64,000 nucleotides of DNA from Hydractinia symbiolongicarpus (GCF_029227915.1 NC_079878.1:3226001-3290000); one strand, 5' to 3'. Shown: positions 1 to 13,336, counted from the stretch's first letter. Numbers and translations are program-made. The notes: a model not told the origin generated them from the sequence alone.

Positions 1-1225
1 TACGGGAAATCGCGGGTTTTCGATTGCCGGCGATTAAACCGCCTTCATTAAGCGTCTCATCAAAAATGAAAACGTTTCTAAAAATTACAAGTCTCATGCG
101 TTTTAGTGGGGAAAAAAAAATTTAAAAAATCGTTCATGAAATAAGTTTACTCCCTGGGTACCTTCTTTGTATACTTTTGACTATACGGCCGAGTCCGGGA
201 TTTACGGGAAATCGCGGGTTTTCGTTTGCCGGCAATTAAACCACCTTCATTAAGCGTCTCATCAAAAATGAAAACATTTCTGCAAACTACAAGTCTCATG
301 CGTTTTAGTGGTGAAAAAATAATTTAAAAAATCGTTCGGGAAATGAGTTTACTCTCTGGGTACCTTCTTTGTATACTTTTGACTATACGGGCCCAGTCCG
401 GGATTTACAGGAAATCGCGGGTTTTCGTGTGTCGGCGATTAAGCTTCTTTTATTCAGCGTCCCATCGAAAATGTAAACATTTTTAAAAACTACAAGTCTC
501 ATGCGTTATAGTGGTGAAAAAATCATTTAAAAAATCGTTCGGGAAATGAGTTTACTCTCTGGGTACCTTCTTTGTATACTTTTGACTATACGGGCCGAGT
601 CCGGGATTTACGGGAAATCGCGGGTTTTCGTTTGCCGGCGATTAAACTTCTTTTATTCAGCGTCTCATCAAAAATGAAAACACTTTTGAAAACTACAAGT
701 CTCATGCGTTTTAGTGGTGAAAAAATAATTTAAAAAATCGTTCGGGAAATGAGTTTACTCCCTGGGTACTTTCTTTGTATACTTTTGACTATACGGGCCC
801 AGTCCGGGATTAACAGGAAATTGCGGGTTTTCGTGTGCCGGCGATTAAGCTTCTTTTATTCAGCGTCCCATCAAAAATGTAAACATTTTTAAAAACTACA
901 AGTCTCATGCGTTTTAGTGGTGAAAAAATAATATAAAAAATCGTTCGGGAAATGAGTTTACTCCCTGGGTACTTTCTTTGTATACTTTTGACTATACGGC
1001 CCGAGTCCGGGGTTTGCGGGAAATGGCGGGTTTTCGTTTGCCGGCGATTAAACTTCTTTTAATAAGCGTCTCATCAAAAATGAAAACATTTTTGAAAACT
1101 ACAAGTCTCATGCGTTTTAGTGGTGAAAAAATAATTTAAAAAATCGTTTTGGAAATGAGTTTAATCACAGGGTACTTTTTTTGTATACATGGGAAATGAG
1201 TTTACTCCCCGGGTACTTTCTTTGT
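1..1225. repeat. Segment repeated at 4,298 bp displacement (copy 1)
   Basis: The rare motif CGTTCATGAAAT at 131 recurs at 4429. The monomer order B-C-E-D-E-F plus the 41-bp partial monomer (second start at 1192 and 5490) is the same at both places. Displacement is constant at 4,298 bp. The match ends just after the partial monomer and extends off the left window edge. Confidence 0.8.
1151..1191. repeat. 41-bp partial monomer
   Basis: GGAAATGAG starts at 1151 and again at 1192, 41 bp later instead of 203. The extra segment covers the start of the monomer through GTATACAT and then restarts at GGGAAATGAG. Confidence 0.88.
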
Positions 1226-3004
1226 ATACTTTTGACTATACGGGCCAAGCCCGGGATTTACGGGAAATGGCGGGTTTTCGTTTGCCGGCGATTAAACTTC
1301 TTTTATTCAGCGTCTCAACAAAAATGAAAACATTTCTGAAAACTACAAGTCTCGTGCGTTTTAGTGGTGAAAAAATAATTTAAAAAATCGTTCGGGAAAT
1401 AATTTACTTACTGGGTACTTTCTTTGTATACTTTTGACTATACGGCCCGAATCCGGGATTTACGGGAAGTCGCGGGTTTTCGTTTGCCGGCGATTAAACT
1501 TCTTTTATTCAGCGTCTCATCAAAAATGAAAACATTTCTAAAAACTACAAGTCTCATGGGCTTTAGTGGTGAAATAATAATTTAAAAATCGTTCGGGAAA
1601 TGAGTTTACTCCCTGGGTACTTTCTTTGTATACTTTTGACTATACGGGCCGAGTCCGGGCTTTACGGCAAATCGCAGGTTTTCGTTTGCCGGCGATTAAA
1701 CTTCTTTTATTCAGAGTCTCATCAAAAATGAAAACATTTTTGTAAACTACAAGTCCCATGCGTTTTAGTGGTGAAAAAATAATTTAAAAAATCGTTCGGG
1801 AAATGAGTTTACTCCCTGGGTACTTTCTTTGTATACTTTTGACTATACGGGCCGAGTCCGGGGTTTACGGGAAATGGCGGATTTTCGTTTGCCGGCGATT
1901 AAACTTCTTTTATTCAGCGTCTCATCAAAAATGAAAACATTTTTGAAAACTACAAGTCTCATGCGTTTTAGTGGTGAAAAGATAATTTAAAAAATCGTTT
2001 TTGAAATGAGTTTACTCACAGGGTACTTTCTTTGTATACATTTGACTATACGGGCCAAGCCCGGGATTTACAGGAAATCGCGGGTTTTCGTTTGCCGGCG
2101 ATTAAACCACTTTCATTAAGCGTCTCATCAAAAATGAAAACATTTCTAAAAATTACAAGTCTCTGCGTTTTAGTGGTGAAAAAAAAATTTAAAAAATCGC
2201 TCGGGAAATGAGTTTACTCCCTGGGTACCTTCTTTGTATACTTTTGACTATACGGCCGAGTCCGGGATTTACGGGAAATCGCGGGTTTTCGTTTGCTGGC
2301 GATTAAACCACTTTCATAAAGCGTCTCATCAAAAATGAAAACATTTCCGCAAACTACAAGTCTCATGCGTTTTAGTGGTGAAAAAATAATTTAAAAAATC
2401 GTTCGGGAAATGAGTTTACTCTCTGGGTACCTTCTTTGTATACCTTTGACTATACGGGCCGAGTCCGGGATTTACGGGAAATCGCGGGTTTTCGTTTGCC
2501 GGCAATTAAACTTCTTTTATTCAGCGTCTCATCAAAAATGAAAACACTTTTGAAAACTACAAGTCTCATGCGTTTTAGTGGTGAAAAAATAATTTAAAAA
2601 ATCGTTCGGGAAATGAGTTTACTCCCTGGGTACTTTCTTTGTATAATTTTGACTATACGGCCCAGTCCGGGATTTACGGGAAATCGCGGGTTTTCGTGTG
2701 CCGGCGATTAAGCTTCTTTTATTCAGCGTCCCATCAAAAATGAAAACATTTTTAAAAACTACAAGTCTCATGCGTTTTAGTGGTGAAAAATAATATGAAA
2801 AATCGTTCGGGAAATGAGTTTACTCCCTGGGTACTTTCTTTGTATACTTTTGACTATACGGGCCGAGTCCGGGCTTTACGGGAAATCGCAGGTTTTCGTT
2901 TGCCGGCGATTAAACTTCTTTTACTCAATGTCTCATCAAAAATGAAAACATTTTTGTAAACTACAAGTCTCATGCGTTTTAGTGGTGAAAAAATAATTTA
3001 AAAA

Positions 3005-4385
3005 ATCGTTCGGGAAATGAGTTTACTACCTGGGTACTTTCTTTGTATACTTTTGACTATACGGGCCGAGTCCGGGGTTTACGGGAAATGGCGGGTTTTC
3101 GTTTGCCGGCGATTAAACTTCTTTTATTCAGCGTCTCATCAAAAATGAAAACATTTTTGAAAAACTACAAGTCTCATGCGTTTTAGTGGTGAAAAGATAA
3201 TTTAAAAAATCGTTTTGGAATTGAGTTTACTCACAGGGTACTTTCTTTGTATACTTTTGACTATACGGGCCGAGTCCGGGGTTTACGGGAAATGGCGGGT
3301 TTTCGTTTGCCGGCGATTAAACTTCTTTTATTCAGCGTCTCATCAAAAATGAAAACATTTTTGAAAACTACAAGTCTCATGCGTTTTAGTGGTGAAAAGA
3401 TAATTTAAAAAATCGTTTTGGAAATGAGTTTACTCACAGGGTACTTTCTTTGTATACATTTGACTATACGGGCCAAGCCCGGGATTTACGGGAAATCGCG
3501 GGTTTTCGTTTGCCGGCGAATAAACCACTTTCATTAAGCGTCTCATCAAAAATGAAAACATTTTTGAAAACTACAAGTCTCATGCGTTTTAGTGGTGAAA
3601 AAATAATTTAAAAAATCGTTCGGGAAATGAGTTTACTCCCTGGGTATTTTCTTTGTATAATTTTGACTATACAGCCCAGTCCGGGATTTACGGGAAATCG
3701 CGGGTTTTCGTGTGCCGGCGATTAAGCTTCTTTTATTCAGCGTCCCATCAAAAATGAAAACATTTTTAAAAACTACAAGTCTCATGCGTTTTAGTGGTGA
3801 AAAAATAATTTAAAAAATCGTTCGGGAAATGAGTTTACTACCTGGGTACTTTCTTTGTATACTTTTGACTATACGGGCCGAGTCCGGGGTTTACGGGAAA
3901 TGGCGGGTTTTCGTTTGCCGGCGATTAAACTTCTTTTATTCAGCGTCTCATCAAAAAAGAAAACATTTTTGAAAAACTACAAGTCTCATGCGCTTTAGTG
4001 GTGAAAAGATAATTTAAAAAATCGTTTTGGAAATGAGTTTACTCACAGGGTACTTTCTTTGTATACTTTTGACTATACGGGCCGAGTCCGGGGTTTACGG
4101 GAAATGGCGGGTTTTCGTTTGCCGGCGATTAAACTTCTTTTATTCAGCGTCTCATCAAAAATAAAAACATTTTTGAAAACTACAAGTCTCATGCGTTTTA
4201 GTGGTGAAAAGATAATTTAAAAAATCGTTTTGGAAATGAGTTTACTCAAAGGGTACTTTCTTTGTATACATTTGACTATACGGGCCAAGCCCGGGATTTA
4301 CGGGAAATCGCGGGTTTTCGTTTGCCGGCGATTAAACCACTTTCATTAAGCGTCTCATCAAAAATGAAAACATTTCTAAAAATTA
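3005..4385. repeat. 812-bp (4-monomer) local duplication
   Basis: The private variant TTTACTACCTGGG occurs at about 3022 and 3834, each followed by A, a second A-like monomer and a B monomer. The displacement is 812 bp (4 x 203). Copies run about 3005-3570 and 3817-4385. Confidence 0.65.
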
Positions 4386-5523
4386 CAAGTCTCATGCGTT
4401 TTAGTGGGGAAAAAAAAATTTATAAAATCGTTCATGAAATGAGTTTACTCCCTGGGTACCTTCTTTGTATACTTTTGACTATACGGCCGAGTCCGGGATT
4501 TACGGGAAATGGCGGGTTTTCGTTTGCCGGCGATTAAACCACTTTCATTAAGCGTCTCAACAAAAATGAAAACATTTTTGCAAACTACAAGTCTCATGCA
4601 TTTTAGTGGTGAAAAAATAATTTAAAAAATCGTTCGGGAAATGAGTTTACTCTCTGGGTACCTTCTTTGTATACTTTTGACTATACGGGCCCAGTCCGGG
4701 ATTTACAGGAAATCGCGGGTTTTCGTGTGCCGGCGATTAAGCTTCTTTTATTCAGCGTCCCATCGAAAATGTAAACATTTTTAAAAACTACAAGTCTCAT
4801 CCGTTTTAGTGGTGAAAAAATAATTTAAAAAATCGTTCGGGAAATGAGTTTACTCTCTGTGTACCTTCTTTGTATACTTTTGACTATACGGGCCGAGTCC
4901 GGGATTTACGGGAAATCGCGGGTTTTCGTTTGCCGGCGATTAAACTTCTTTTATTCAGCGTCTCATCAAAAATCAAAACACTTTTGAAAACTACAAGTCT
5001 CATGCGTTTTAGTGGTGAAAAAATAATTTAAAAAATCGTTCGGGAAATGAGTTTATTCCATGGGTACTTTCTTTGTATACTTTTGACTATACGGGCCCAG
5101 TCCGGGATTTACAGGAAATTGCGGGTTTTCGTGTGCCGGCGATTAAGCTTCTTTTATTCAGCGTCCCATCAAAAATGTAAACATTTTTAAAAACTACAAG
5201 TCTCATGCGTTTTAGTGGTGAAAAAATAATATAAAAAATCGTTCGGGAAATGAGTTTACTCCCTGGGTACTTTCTTTGTATACTTTTGACTATACGGCCC
5301 GAGTCCGGGGTTTACGGGAAATGGCGGGTTTTCGTTTGCCGGCGATTAAACTTCTTTTAATAAGCGTCTCATCAAAAATGAAAACATTTTTGAAAACTAC
5401 AAGTCTCATGCGTTTTAGTGGTGAAAAAATAATTTAAAAAATCGTTTTGGAAATGAGTTTAATCACAGGGTACTTTTTTTGTATACATGGGAAATGAGTT
5501 TTCTCCCCGGGTACTTTCTTTGT
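4299..5523. repeat. Segment repeated at 4,298 bp displacement (copy 2)
   Basis: Partner of 1-1225. Scattered single-base differences separate the copies, so this is older than the near-identical 2,069-bp duplication. The downstream sequence then enters the 853-bp repeats. Confidence 0.78.
5449..5489. repeat. 41-bp partial monomer
   Basis: Same junction (GTATACAT joined to GGGAAATGAG) as at 1191. It lies in the 4,298-bp repeat partner and heads the 853-bp series. Confidence 0.88.
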
Positions 5524-6301
5524 ATACTTTTGACTATATGGGCCGACTCCGGGGTTTACGGGAAATGGCGGGTTTTCGTTTGCCGGCAATTAAACTTCTT
5601 TTTTTCAGCGTCTCATCAAAAATGAAAACATTTTTGAAAACTGCAAGTCTCATGCGTTTTAGTGGTGAAAAGATACTTTAAAAAATCGTTTTGGAAATGA
5701 GTTTACTCACAGGGTACTTTCTTTGTATACATTCGACTATACGGGCCAAGCCCGGGATTTACGGGAAATCGCGGGTTTTCGTTTGCCGGCGATTAAACTT
5801 CTTTTATTCAGCGTCTCATGAAAAATCAAAACACTTTTGAAAACTACAAGTCTCATGCGTTTTAGTGGTGAAAAAATAATTTAAAAAATCGTTCGGGAAA
5901 TGAGTTTATTCCCTGGGTACTTTCTTTGTATACTTTTGACTATACGGGCCCAGTCCGGGATTTACAGGAAATTGCGGGTTTTCGTGTGCCGGCGATTAAG
6001 CTTCTTTTATTCAGCGTCCCATCAAAAATGTAAACATTTTTAAAAACTACAAGTCTCATGCGTTTTAGTGGTGAAAAAATAATATAAAAAATCGTTCGGG
6101 AAATGAGTTTACTCCCTGGGTACTTTCTTTGTATACTTTTGACTATACGGCCCGAGTCCGGGGTTTACGGGAAATGGCGGGTTTTCGTTTGCCGGCGATT
6201 AAACTTCTTTTAATAAGCGTCTCATCAAAAATGAAAACATTTTTGAAAACTACAAGTCTCATGCGTTTTAGTGGTGAAAAAATAATTTAAAAAATCGTTT
6301 T

Positions 6302-6342
6302 GGAAATGAGTTTAATCACAGGGTACTTTTTTTGTATACATG
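6302..6342. repeat. 41-bp partial monomer
   Basis: Second member of the 853-bp series, with the same junction and the TTTTCTCCCCGGG variant after it. Confidence 0.88.
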
Positions 6343-7119
6343 GGAAATGAGTTTTCTCCCCGGGTACTTTCTTTGTATACTTTTGACTATATGGGCCGAG
6401 TCCGGGGTTTACGGGAAATGGCGGGTTTTCGTTTGCCGGCAATTAAACTTCTTTTTTTCAGCGTCTCATCAAAAATGAAAACATTTTTGAAAACTGCAAG
6501 TCTCATGCGTTTTAGTGGTGAAAAGATACTTTAAAAAATCGTTTTGGAAATGAGTTTACTCACAGGGTACTTTCTTTGTATACATTCGACTATACGGGCC
6601 AAGCCCGGGATTTACGGGAAATCGCAGGTTTTCGTTTGCCGGCGATTAAACTTCTTTTATTCAGCGTCTCAACAAAAATGAAAACATTTCTAAAAACTAC
6701 AAGTCTCATGGGCTTTAGTGGTGAAATAATAATTTAAAAAATCGTTCGGGAAATGAGTTTACTCCCTGGGTACTTTCTTTGTATGCATTCGACTATACGG
6801 GCCAAGCCCGGGATTTACAGGAAATTGCGGGTTTTCGTGTGCCGGCGATTAAGCTTCTTTTATTCAGCGTCCCATCAAAAATGTAAACATTTTTAAAAAC
6901 TACAAGTCTCATGCGTTTTAGTGGTGAAAAAATAATATAAAAAATCGTTCGGGAAATGAGTTTACTCCCTGGGTACTTTCTTTGTATACTTTTGACTATA
7001 CGGCCCGAGTCCGGGGTTTACGGGAAATGGCGGGTTTTCGTTTGCCGGCGATTAAACTTCTTTTAATAAGCGTCTCATCAAAAATGAAAACATTTTTGAA
7101 AACTACAAGTCTCATGCGT

Positions 7120-9188
7120 TTTAGTGGTGAAAAAATAATTTAAAAAATCGTTTTGGAAATGAGTTTAATCACAGGGTACTTTTTTGTATACATGGGAAAT
7201 GAGTTTTCTCCCCGGGTACTTTCTTTGTATACTTTTGACTATATGGGCCGAGTCCGGGGTTTACGGGAAATGGCGGGTTTTCGTTTGCCGGCAATTAAAC
7301 TTCTTTTTTTCAGCGTCTCATCAAAAATGAAAACATTTTTGAAAACTGCAAGTCTCATGCGTTTTAGTGGTGAAAAGATACTTTAAAAAATCGTTTTGGA
7401 AATGAGTTTACTCACAGGGTACTTTCTTTGTATACATTCGACTATACGGGCCAAGCCCGGGATTTACGGGAAATCGCGGGTTTTCGTTTGCCGGCGATTA
7501 AACTTCTTTTATTCAGCGTCTCAACAAAAATGAAAACATTTCTAAAAACTACAAGTCTCATGGGCTTTAGTGGTGAAATAATAATTTAAAAAATCGTTCG
7601 GGAAATGAGTTTACTCCCTGGGTACTTTCTTTGTATGCATTCGACTATACGGGCCAAGCCCGGGATTTACCGGAAATCGCGGGTTTTCGTTTGCCGGCGA
7701 TTAAACCACTTTCATTAAGCGTCTCATCAAAAATGAAAACATTTTTGTAAACTACAAGTCCCATGCGTTTTTGTGGTGAAAAAATAATTTAAAAAATCGT
7801 TCGGGAAATGAGTTTACTCCCTGGGTACATTCTTTGTATACTTTTGACTATACGGGCCGAGTCCGGGGTTTACGGGAAATGGCGGGTTTTCGTTTGCCGG
7901 CGATTAAACTTCTTTTATTCAGCGTCTCATCAAAAATGAAAACATTTTTGAAAACTACAAGTCTCATGCGTTTTAGTGGTGAAAAGATAATTTAAAAAAT
8001 CGTTTTGGAAATGAGTTTACTCACAGGGTACTTTCTTTGTATACATTTGACTATACGGGCCAAGCCCGGGATTTACAGGAAATCGCGGGTTTTCGTTTGC
8101 CGGCGATTAAACCACTTTCATTAAGCGTCTCATCAAAAATGAAAACATTTCTAAAAATTACAAGTCTCATGCGTTTTAGTGGTGAAAAAAAAATTTAAAA
8201 AATCGTTCGGGAAATGAGTTTACTCCCTGGGTACTTTCTTTGTATACTTTTGACTATACGGCCCGAATCCGGGATTTACGGGAAGTCGCGGGTTTTCGTT
8301 TGCCGGCGATTAAACTTCTTTTATTCAGCGTCTCATCAAAAATGAAAACATTTTTGAAAACTATAAGTCTCATGCGTTTTAGTGGTGAAAAGATAATTTA
8401 AAAAATCGTTTTGGAAATGAGTTTACTCACAGGGTACTTTCTTTGTATACATTTGACTATACGGGCCAAGCCCGGGATTTACGGGAAATCGCGGGTTTTC
8501 GTTTGCCGGCGATTAAACCACTTTCATTAAGCGTCTCATCAAAAATGAAAACATTTCTAAAAATTACAAGTCTTATGCGTTTTAGTGGTGAAAAAAAAAT
8601 TTAAAAAATCGTTCGGGAAATGAGTTTACTCCCTGGGTACCTTCTTTGTATACTTTTAAATATACGGCCGAGTCCGGGATTTACGGGAAATCGCGGGTTT
8701 TTGTTTGCCGGCGATTAAACCACTTTCATTAAGCGTCTCATCAAAAATGAAAACATTTCCGCAAACTACAAGTCTCATGCGTTTTAGTGGTGAAAAAATA
8801 ATTTAAAAAATCGTTCGGGAAATGAGTTTACTCTCTGGGCACCTTCTTTGTATACTTTTGACTATACGGCCCGAGTCCGGGATTTACGGGAAATCGCGGG
8901 TTTTCGTTTGCCGGCGATTAAACTTCTTTTATTCAGCGTCTCATCAAAAATGAAAACACTTTTGAAAACTACAAGTCTCATGCGTTTTAGTGGTGAAAAA
9001 ATAATTTAAAAAATCGTTCGGGTAATGAGTTTATTCCCTGGGTACTTTCTTTGTATACTTTTGACTATACGGCCCGAGTCCGGGATTTACGGGAAATCGC
9101 GGGTTTTCGTTTGCCGGCGATTAAACTTCTTTTATTCAGCGTCCCATCAAAAATGAAAACATTTTTAAAAACTACAAGTCTCATGCGT
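7120..9188. repeat. 2,069-bp tandem duplication, copy 1
   Basis: Ten monomers plus one 40-bp partial monomer. The 7.1-9.2 kb sequence re-reads at 9.2-11.3 kb with a constant 2,069-bp offset, including rare private variants such as TTTTTGTGGTG (about 7769 and 9838), CTTTTAAATATACGG (8653 and 10722) and GGGCACCTTC (8838 and 10907). I noticed only isolated differences, for example GAAATGGCGG against GAAAAGGCGG near 9946. Confidence 0.9.
7155..7194. repeat. 40-bp partial monomer
   Basis: Third member of the 853-bp series. One T is lost in the T run before GTATAC, making it 40 bp. The same loss is inherited by the copy at 9224. Confidence 0.88.
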
Positions 9189-11257
9189 TTTAGTGGTGAA
9201 AAAATAATTTAAAAAATCGTTTTGGAAATGAGTTTAATCACAGGGTACTTTTTTGTATACATGGGAAATGAGTTTTCTCCCCGGGTACTTTCTTTGTATA
9301 CTTTTGACTATATGGGCCGAGTCCGGGGTTTACGGGAAATGGCGGGTTTTCGTTTGCCGGCAATTAAACTTCTTTTTTTCAGCGTCTCATCAAAAATGAA
9401 AACATTTTTGAAAACTGCAAGTCTCATGCGTTTTAGTGGTGAAAAGATACTTTAAAAAATCGTTTTGGAAATGAGTTTACTCACAGGGTACTTTCTTTGT
9501 ATACATTCGACTATACGGGCCAAGCCCGGGATTTACGGGAAATCGCGGGTTTTCGTTTGCCGGCGATTAAACTTCTTTTATTCAGCGTCTCAACAAAAAT
9601 GAAAACATTTCTAAAAACTACAAGTCTCATGGGCTTTAGTGGTGAAATAATAATTTAAAAAATCGTTCGGGAAATGAGTTTACTCCCTGGGTACTTTCTT
9701 TGTATGCATTCGACTATACGGGCCAAGCCCGGGATTTACCGGAAATCGCGGGTTTTCGTTTGCCGGCGATTAAACCACTTTCATTAAGCGTCTCATCAAA
9801 AATGAAAACATTTTTGTAAACTACAAGTCCCATGCGTTTTTGTGGTGAAAAAATAATTTAAAAAATCGTTCGGGAAATGAGTTTACTCCCTGGGTACATT
9901 CTTTGTATACTTTTGACTATACGGGCCGAGTCCGGGGTTTACGGGAAAAGGCGGGTTTTCGTTTGCCGGCGATTAAACTTCTTTTATTCAGCGTCTCATC
10001 AAAAATGAAAACATTTTTGAAAACTACAAGTCTCATGCGTTTTAGTGGTGAAAAGATAATTTAAAAAATCGTTTTGGAAATGAGTTTACTCACAGGGTAC
10101 TTTCTTTGTATACATTTGACTATACGGGCCAAGCCCGGGATTTACAGGAAATCGCGGGTTTTCGTTTGCCGGCGATTAAACCACTTTCATTAAGCGTCTC
10201 ATCAAAAATGAAAACATTTCTAAAAATTACAAGTCTCATGCGTTTTAGTGGTGAAAAAAAAATTTAAAAAATCGTTCGGGAAATGAGTTTACTCCCTGGG
10301 TACTTTCTTTGTATACTTTTGACTATACGGCCCGAATCCGGGATTTACGGGAAGTCGCGGGTTTTCGTTTGCCGGCGATTAAACTTCTTTTATTCAGCGT
10401 CTCATCAAAAATGAAAACATTTTTGAAAACTATAAGTCTCATGCGTTTTAGTGGTGAAAAGATAATTTAAAAAATCGTTTTGGAAATGAGTTTACTCACA
10501 GGGTACTTTCTTTGTATACATTTGACTATACGGGCCAAGCCCGGGATTTACGGGAAATCGCGGGTTTTCGTTTGCCGGCGATTAAACCACTTTCATTAAG
10601 CGTCTCATCAAAAATGAAAACATTTCTAAAAATTACAAGTCTTATGCGTTTTAGTGGTGAAAAAAAAATTTAAAAAATCGTTCGGGAAATGAGTTTACTC
10701 CCTGGGTACCTTCTTTGTATACTTTTAAATATACGGCCGAGTCCGGGATTTACGGGAAATCGCGGGTTTTTGTTTGCCGGCGATTAAACCACTTTCATTA
10801 AGCGTCTCATCAAAAATGAAAACATTTCCGCAAACTACAAGTCTCATGCGTTTTAGTGGTGAAAAAATAATTTAAAAAATCGTTCGGGAAATGAGTTTAC
10901 TCTCTGGGCACCTTCTTTGTATACTTTTGACTATACGGCCCGAGTCCGGGATTTACGGGAAATCGCGGGTTTTCGTTTGCCGGCGATTAAACTTCTTTTA
11001 TTCAGCGTCTCATCAAAAATGAAAACACTTTTGAAAACTACAAGTCTCATGCGTTTTAGTGGTGAAAAAATAATTTAAAAAATCGTTCGGGTAATGAGTT
11101 TATTCCCTGGGTACTTTCTTTGTATACTTTTGACTATACGGCCCGAGTCCGGGATTTACGGGAAATCGCGGGTTTTCGTTTGCCGGCGATTAAACTTCTT
11201 TTATTCAGCGTCCCATCAAAAATGAAAACATTTTTAAAAACTACAAGTCTCATGCGT
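9189..11257. repeat. 2,069-bp tandem duplication, copy 2
   Basis: Near-identical partner of 7120-9188. It ends where GCGTTATAGTGG (near 11255) replaces GCGTTTTAGTGG. The low divergence makes it one of the youngest events in the window. Confidence 0.9.
9224..9263. repeat. 40-bp partial monomer
   Basis: Shares the T-run loss with 7155-7194, as expected from the 2,069-bp duplication. Confidence 0.88.
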
Positions 11258-11697
11258 TATAGTGGTGAAAAAATAATTTAAAAAATCGTTCGGGTAATGA
11301 GTTTATTCCCTGGGTACTTTCTTTGTATACTTTTGACTATACGGCCCAGTCCGGGATTTACGGAAAATCGCGGGTTTTCGTGTGCCAGCGATTAAGCTTC
11401 TTTTATTCAGCGTCCCATCAAAAATGAAAACATTTTTAAAAACTACAAGTCTCATGCGTTTTAGTGGTGAAAAAATAATATAAAAAATCGTTCGGGAAAT
11501 GAGTTTACTCCCTGGGTACTTTCTTTGTATACTTTTGACTATACGGGCCGAGTCCGGGGTTTACGGGAAATGGCGGGTTCTCGTTTGCCGGCGATTAAAC
11601 TTCTTTTAATAAGCGTCTCATCAAAAATGAAAACATTTTTGAAAACTACAAGTCTCATGCGTTTTAGTGGTGAAAAAATAATTTAAAAAATCGTTTT

Positions 11698-11738
11698 GGA
11701 AATGAGTTTAATCACAGGGTACTTTCTTTGTATATATG
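11698..11738. repeat. 41-bp partial monomer
   Basis: Same junction with GTATATATGGG. It lies 12 monomers plus 39 bp (2,475 bp) after the previous one. Confidence 0.88.
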
Positions 11739-12145
11739 GGAAATGAGTTTACTCCCCGGGTACTTTCTTTGTATACTTTTGACTATATGGGCCGAGTCCG
11801 GGGTTTACGGGAAATGGCGGGTTTTGGTTTACCGGCAATTAAACTTCTTTTTTTCAGCGTCTCATCAAAAATGAAAACATTTTTGAAAACTACAAGTCTC
11901 ATGCGTTTTAGTGGTGAAAAGATACTTTAAAAAATCGTTTTGGAAATGAGTTTACTCACAGGGTACTTTCTTTGTATACATTCGACTATACGGCCCAAGC
12001 CCGGGATTTACGGGAAATCGCGGGTTTCGTTTGCCGGCGATTAAACCACTTTCATTAAGCGTCTCATCAAAAATGAAAACAATTCTGAAAACTACAGGTC
12101 TCATGCGTTTTAGTGGTGAAAAAATAATTTAAAAAATTGTTCGGG

Positions 12146-12165
12146 AAATGAGTTTACACTTTTGA
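12146..12165. other. Private 22-bp deletion within a monomer
   Basis: GAGTTTAC is joined directly to ACTTTTGACTATAC, losing the CTCCCTGGGTAC to GTAT segment (22 bases). I saw this junction only once, so unlike the 52-bp deletion it was never amplified. Confidence 0.8.
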
Positions 12166-12524
12166 CTATACGGGCCGAGTCGGGGATTTACGGGAAGTCG
12201 CGGGTTTTCGTTTGCCGGCGATTAAACTTCTTTTATTCAGCGTCTCATCAAAAATGAAAACATTTTTAAAAACTACAAGTCTCATGGGCTTTAGTGGTGA
12301 AATAATAAATTAAAAAATCGTTCGGGAAATGAGTTTACTCCCTGGGTACTTTCTTTGTATACTTTTGACTATACGGGCCGAGTCCGGGGTTTACGGGAAA
12401 TGGCGGGTTTTTGTTTGCCGGCGATTAAACTTCTTTTATTCAGCGTCTCATCAAAAATGAAAACATTTTTAAAAACTACAAGTCTCATGGGCTTTAGTGG
12501 TTAAATAATAATTTAAAAAATCGT

Positions 12525-13336
12525 TCGGGAAATGAGTTTACTTCCTGGGTACTTTCTTTGTATCCATTCGACTATACGGGCCAAGCCCGGGATTTACGGG
12601 AAATCGCGGGTTTTCGTTTGCCAGCGATTAAACCACTTTCATTAAGCGTCTCATCAAAAATGAAAACATTTCTGAAAACTACAAGTCTCATGCGTTTCAG
12701 TGGTGAAAAAATAATTTAAAAAATCGTTCGGGAAATGAGTTTACTCCCTGGGTACTTTCTTTGTATACTTTTGACTATACGGCCCGAATCCGGGATTTAC
12801 GGGAAGTCGCGGGTTTTCGTTTGCCGGCGATTAAACTTCTTTTATTCAGCGTCTCATCAAAAATGAAAACATTTCTAAAAACTACAAGTCTCATGGGCTT
12901 TAGCGGTTAAATAATAATTTAAAAAATCGTTCGGGAAATGAGTTTACTTCCTGGGTACTTTCTTTGTATCCATTCGACTATACGGGCCAAGCCCGGGATT
13001 TACGGGAAATCGCGGGTTTTCGTTTGCCAGCGATTAAACCACTTTCATTAAGCGTCTCATCAAAAATGAAAACATTTCTGAAAACTACAAGTCTCATGCG
13101 TTTCAGTGGTGAAAAAATAATTTAAAAAATCGTTCGGGAAATGAGTTTACTCCCTGGGTACTTTCTTTGTATACTTTTGACTATACGGCCCGAATCCGGG
13201 ATTTACGGGAAGTCGCGGGTTTTCGTTTGCCGGCGATTAAACTTCTTTTATTCAGCGTCTCATCAAAAATGAAAACATTTCTAAAAACTACAAGTCTCAT
13301 GGGCTTTAGTGGTGAAATAATAATTTAAAAAATCTT
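12525..13336. repeat. 406-bp dimer duplication
   Basis: The private variant TTTGTATCCATTCG is found at about 12557 and 12963, 406 bp apart. Each copy is a B'-type followed by a G-type monomer with the same private changes. This is the smallest tandem HOR unit (2 x 203) I could document. Confidence 0.78.

Larger units (their letters stand above)
4900..7463. repeat. 853-bp tandem unit, two full copies and a partial third
   Basis: The 853-bp unit is four monomers (812) plus the 41-bp partial monomer. The partial monomer's second start lies at 5490, 6343 and 7195. The odd variant AAAAATCAAAACAC is seen at about 4966 and 5819. Copies are about 4900-5757, 5758-6610 and 6810-7463; the third lacks its first monomer, which is replaced by a G-type monomer at about 6611-6800. 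Confidence 0.78.

Noticed and set aside
7120-11257. Assembly duplication as the sole explanation for near-identical blocks
   Set aside because: It cannot be excluded without reads. However, the copies carry isolated differences and the other duplications span a graded range of divergence, which fits real array evolution better.
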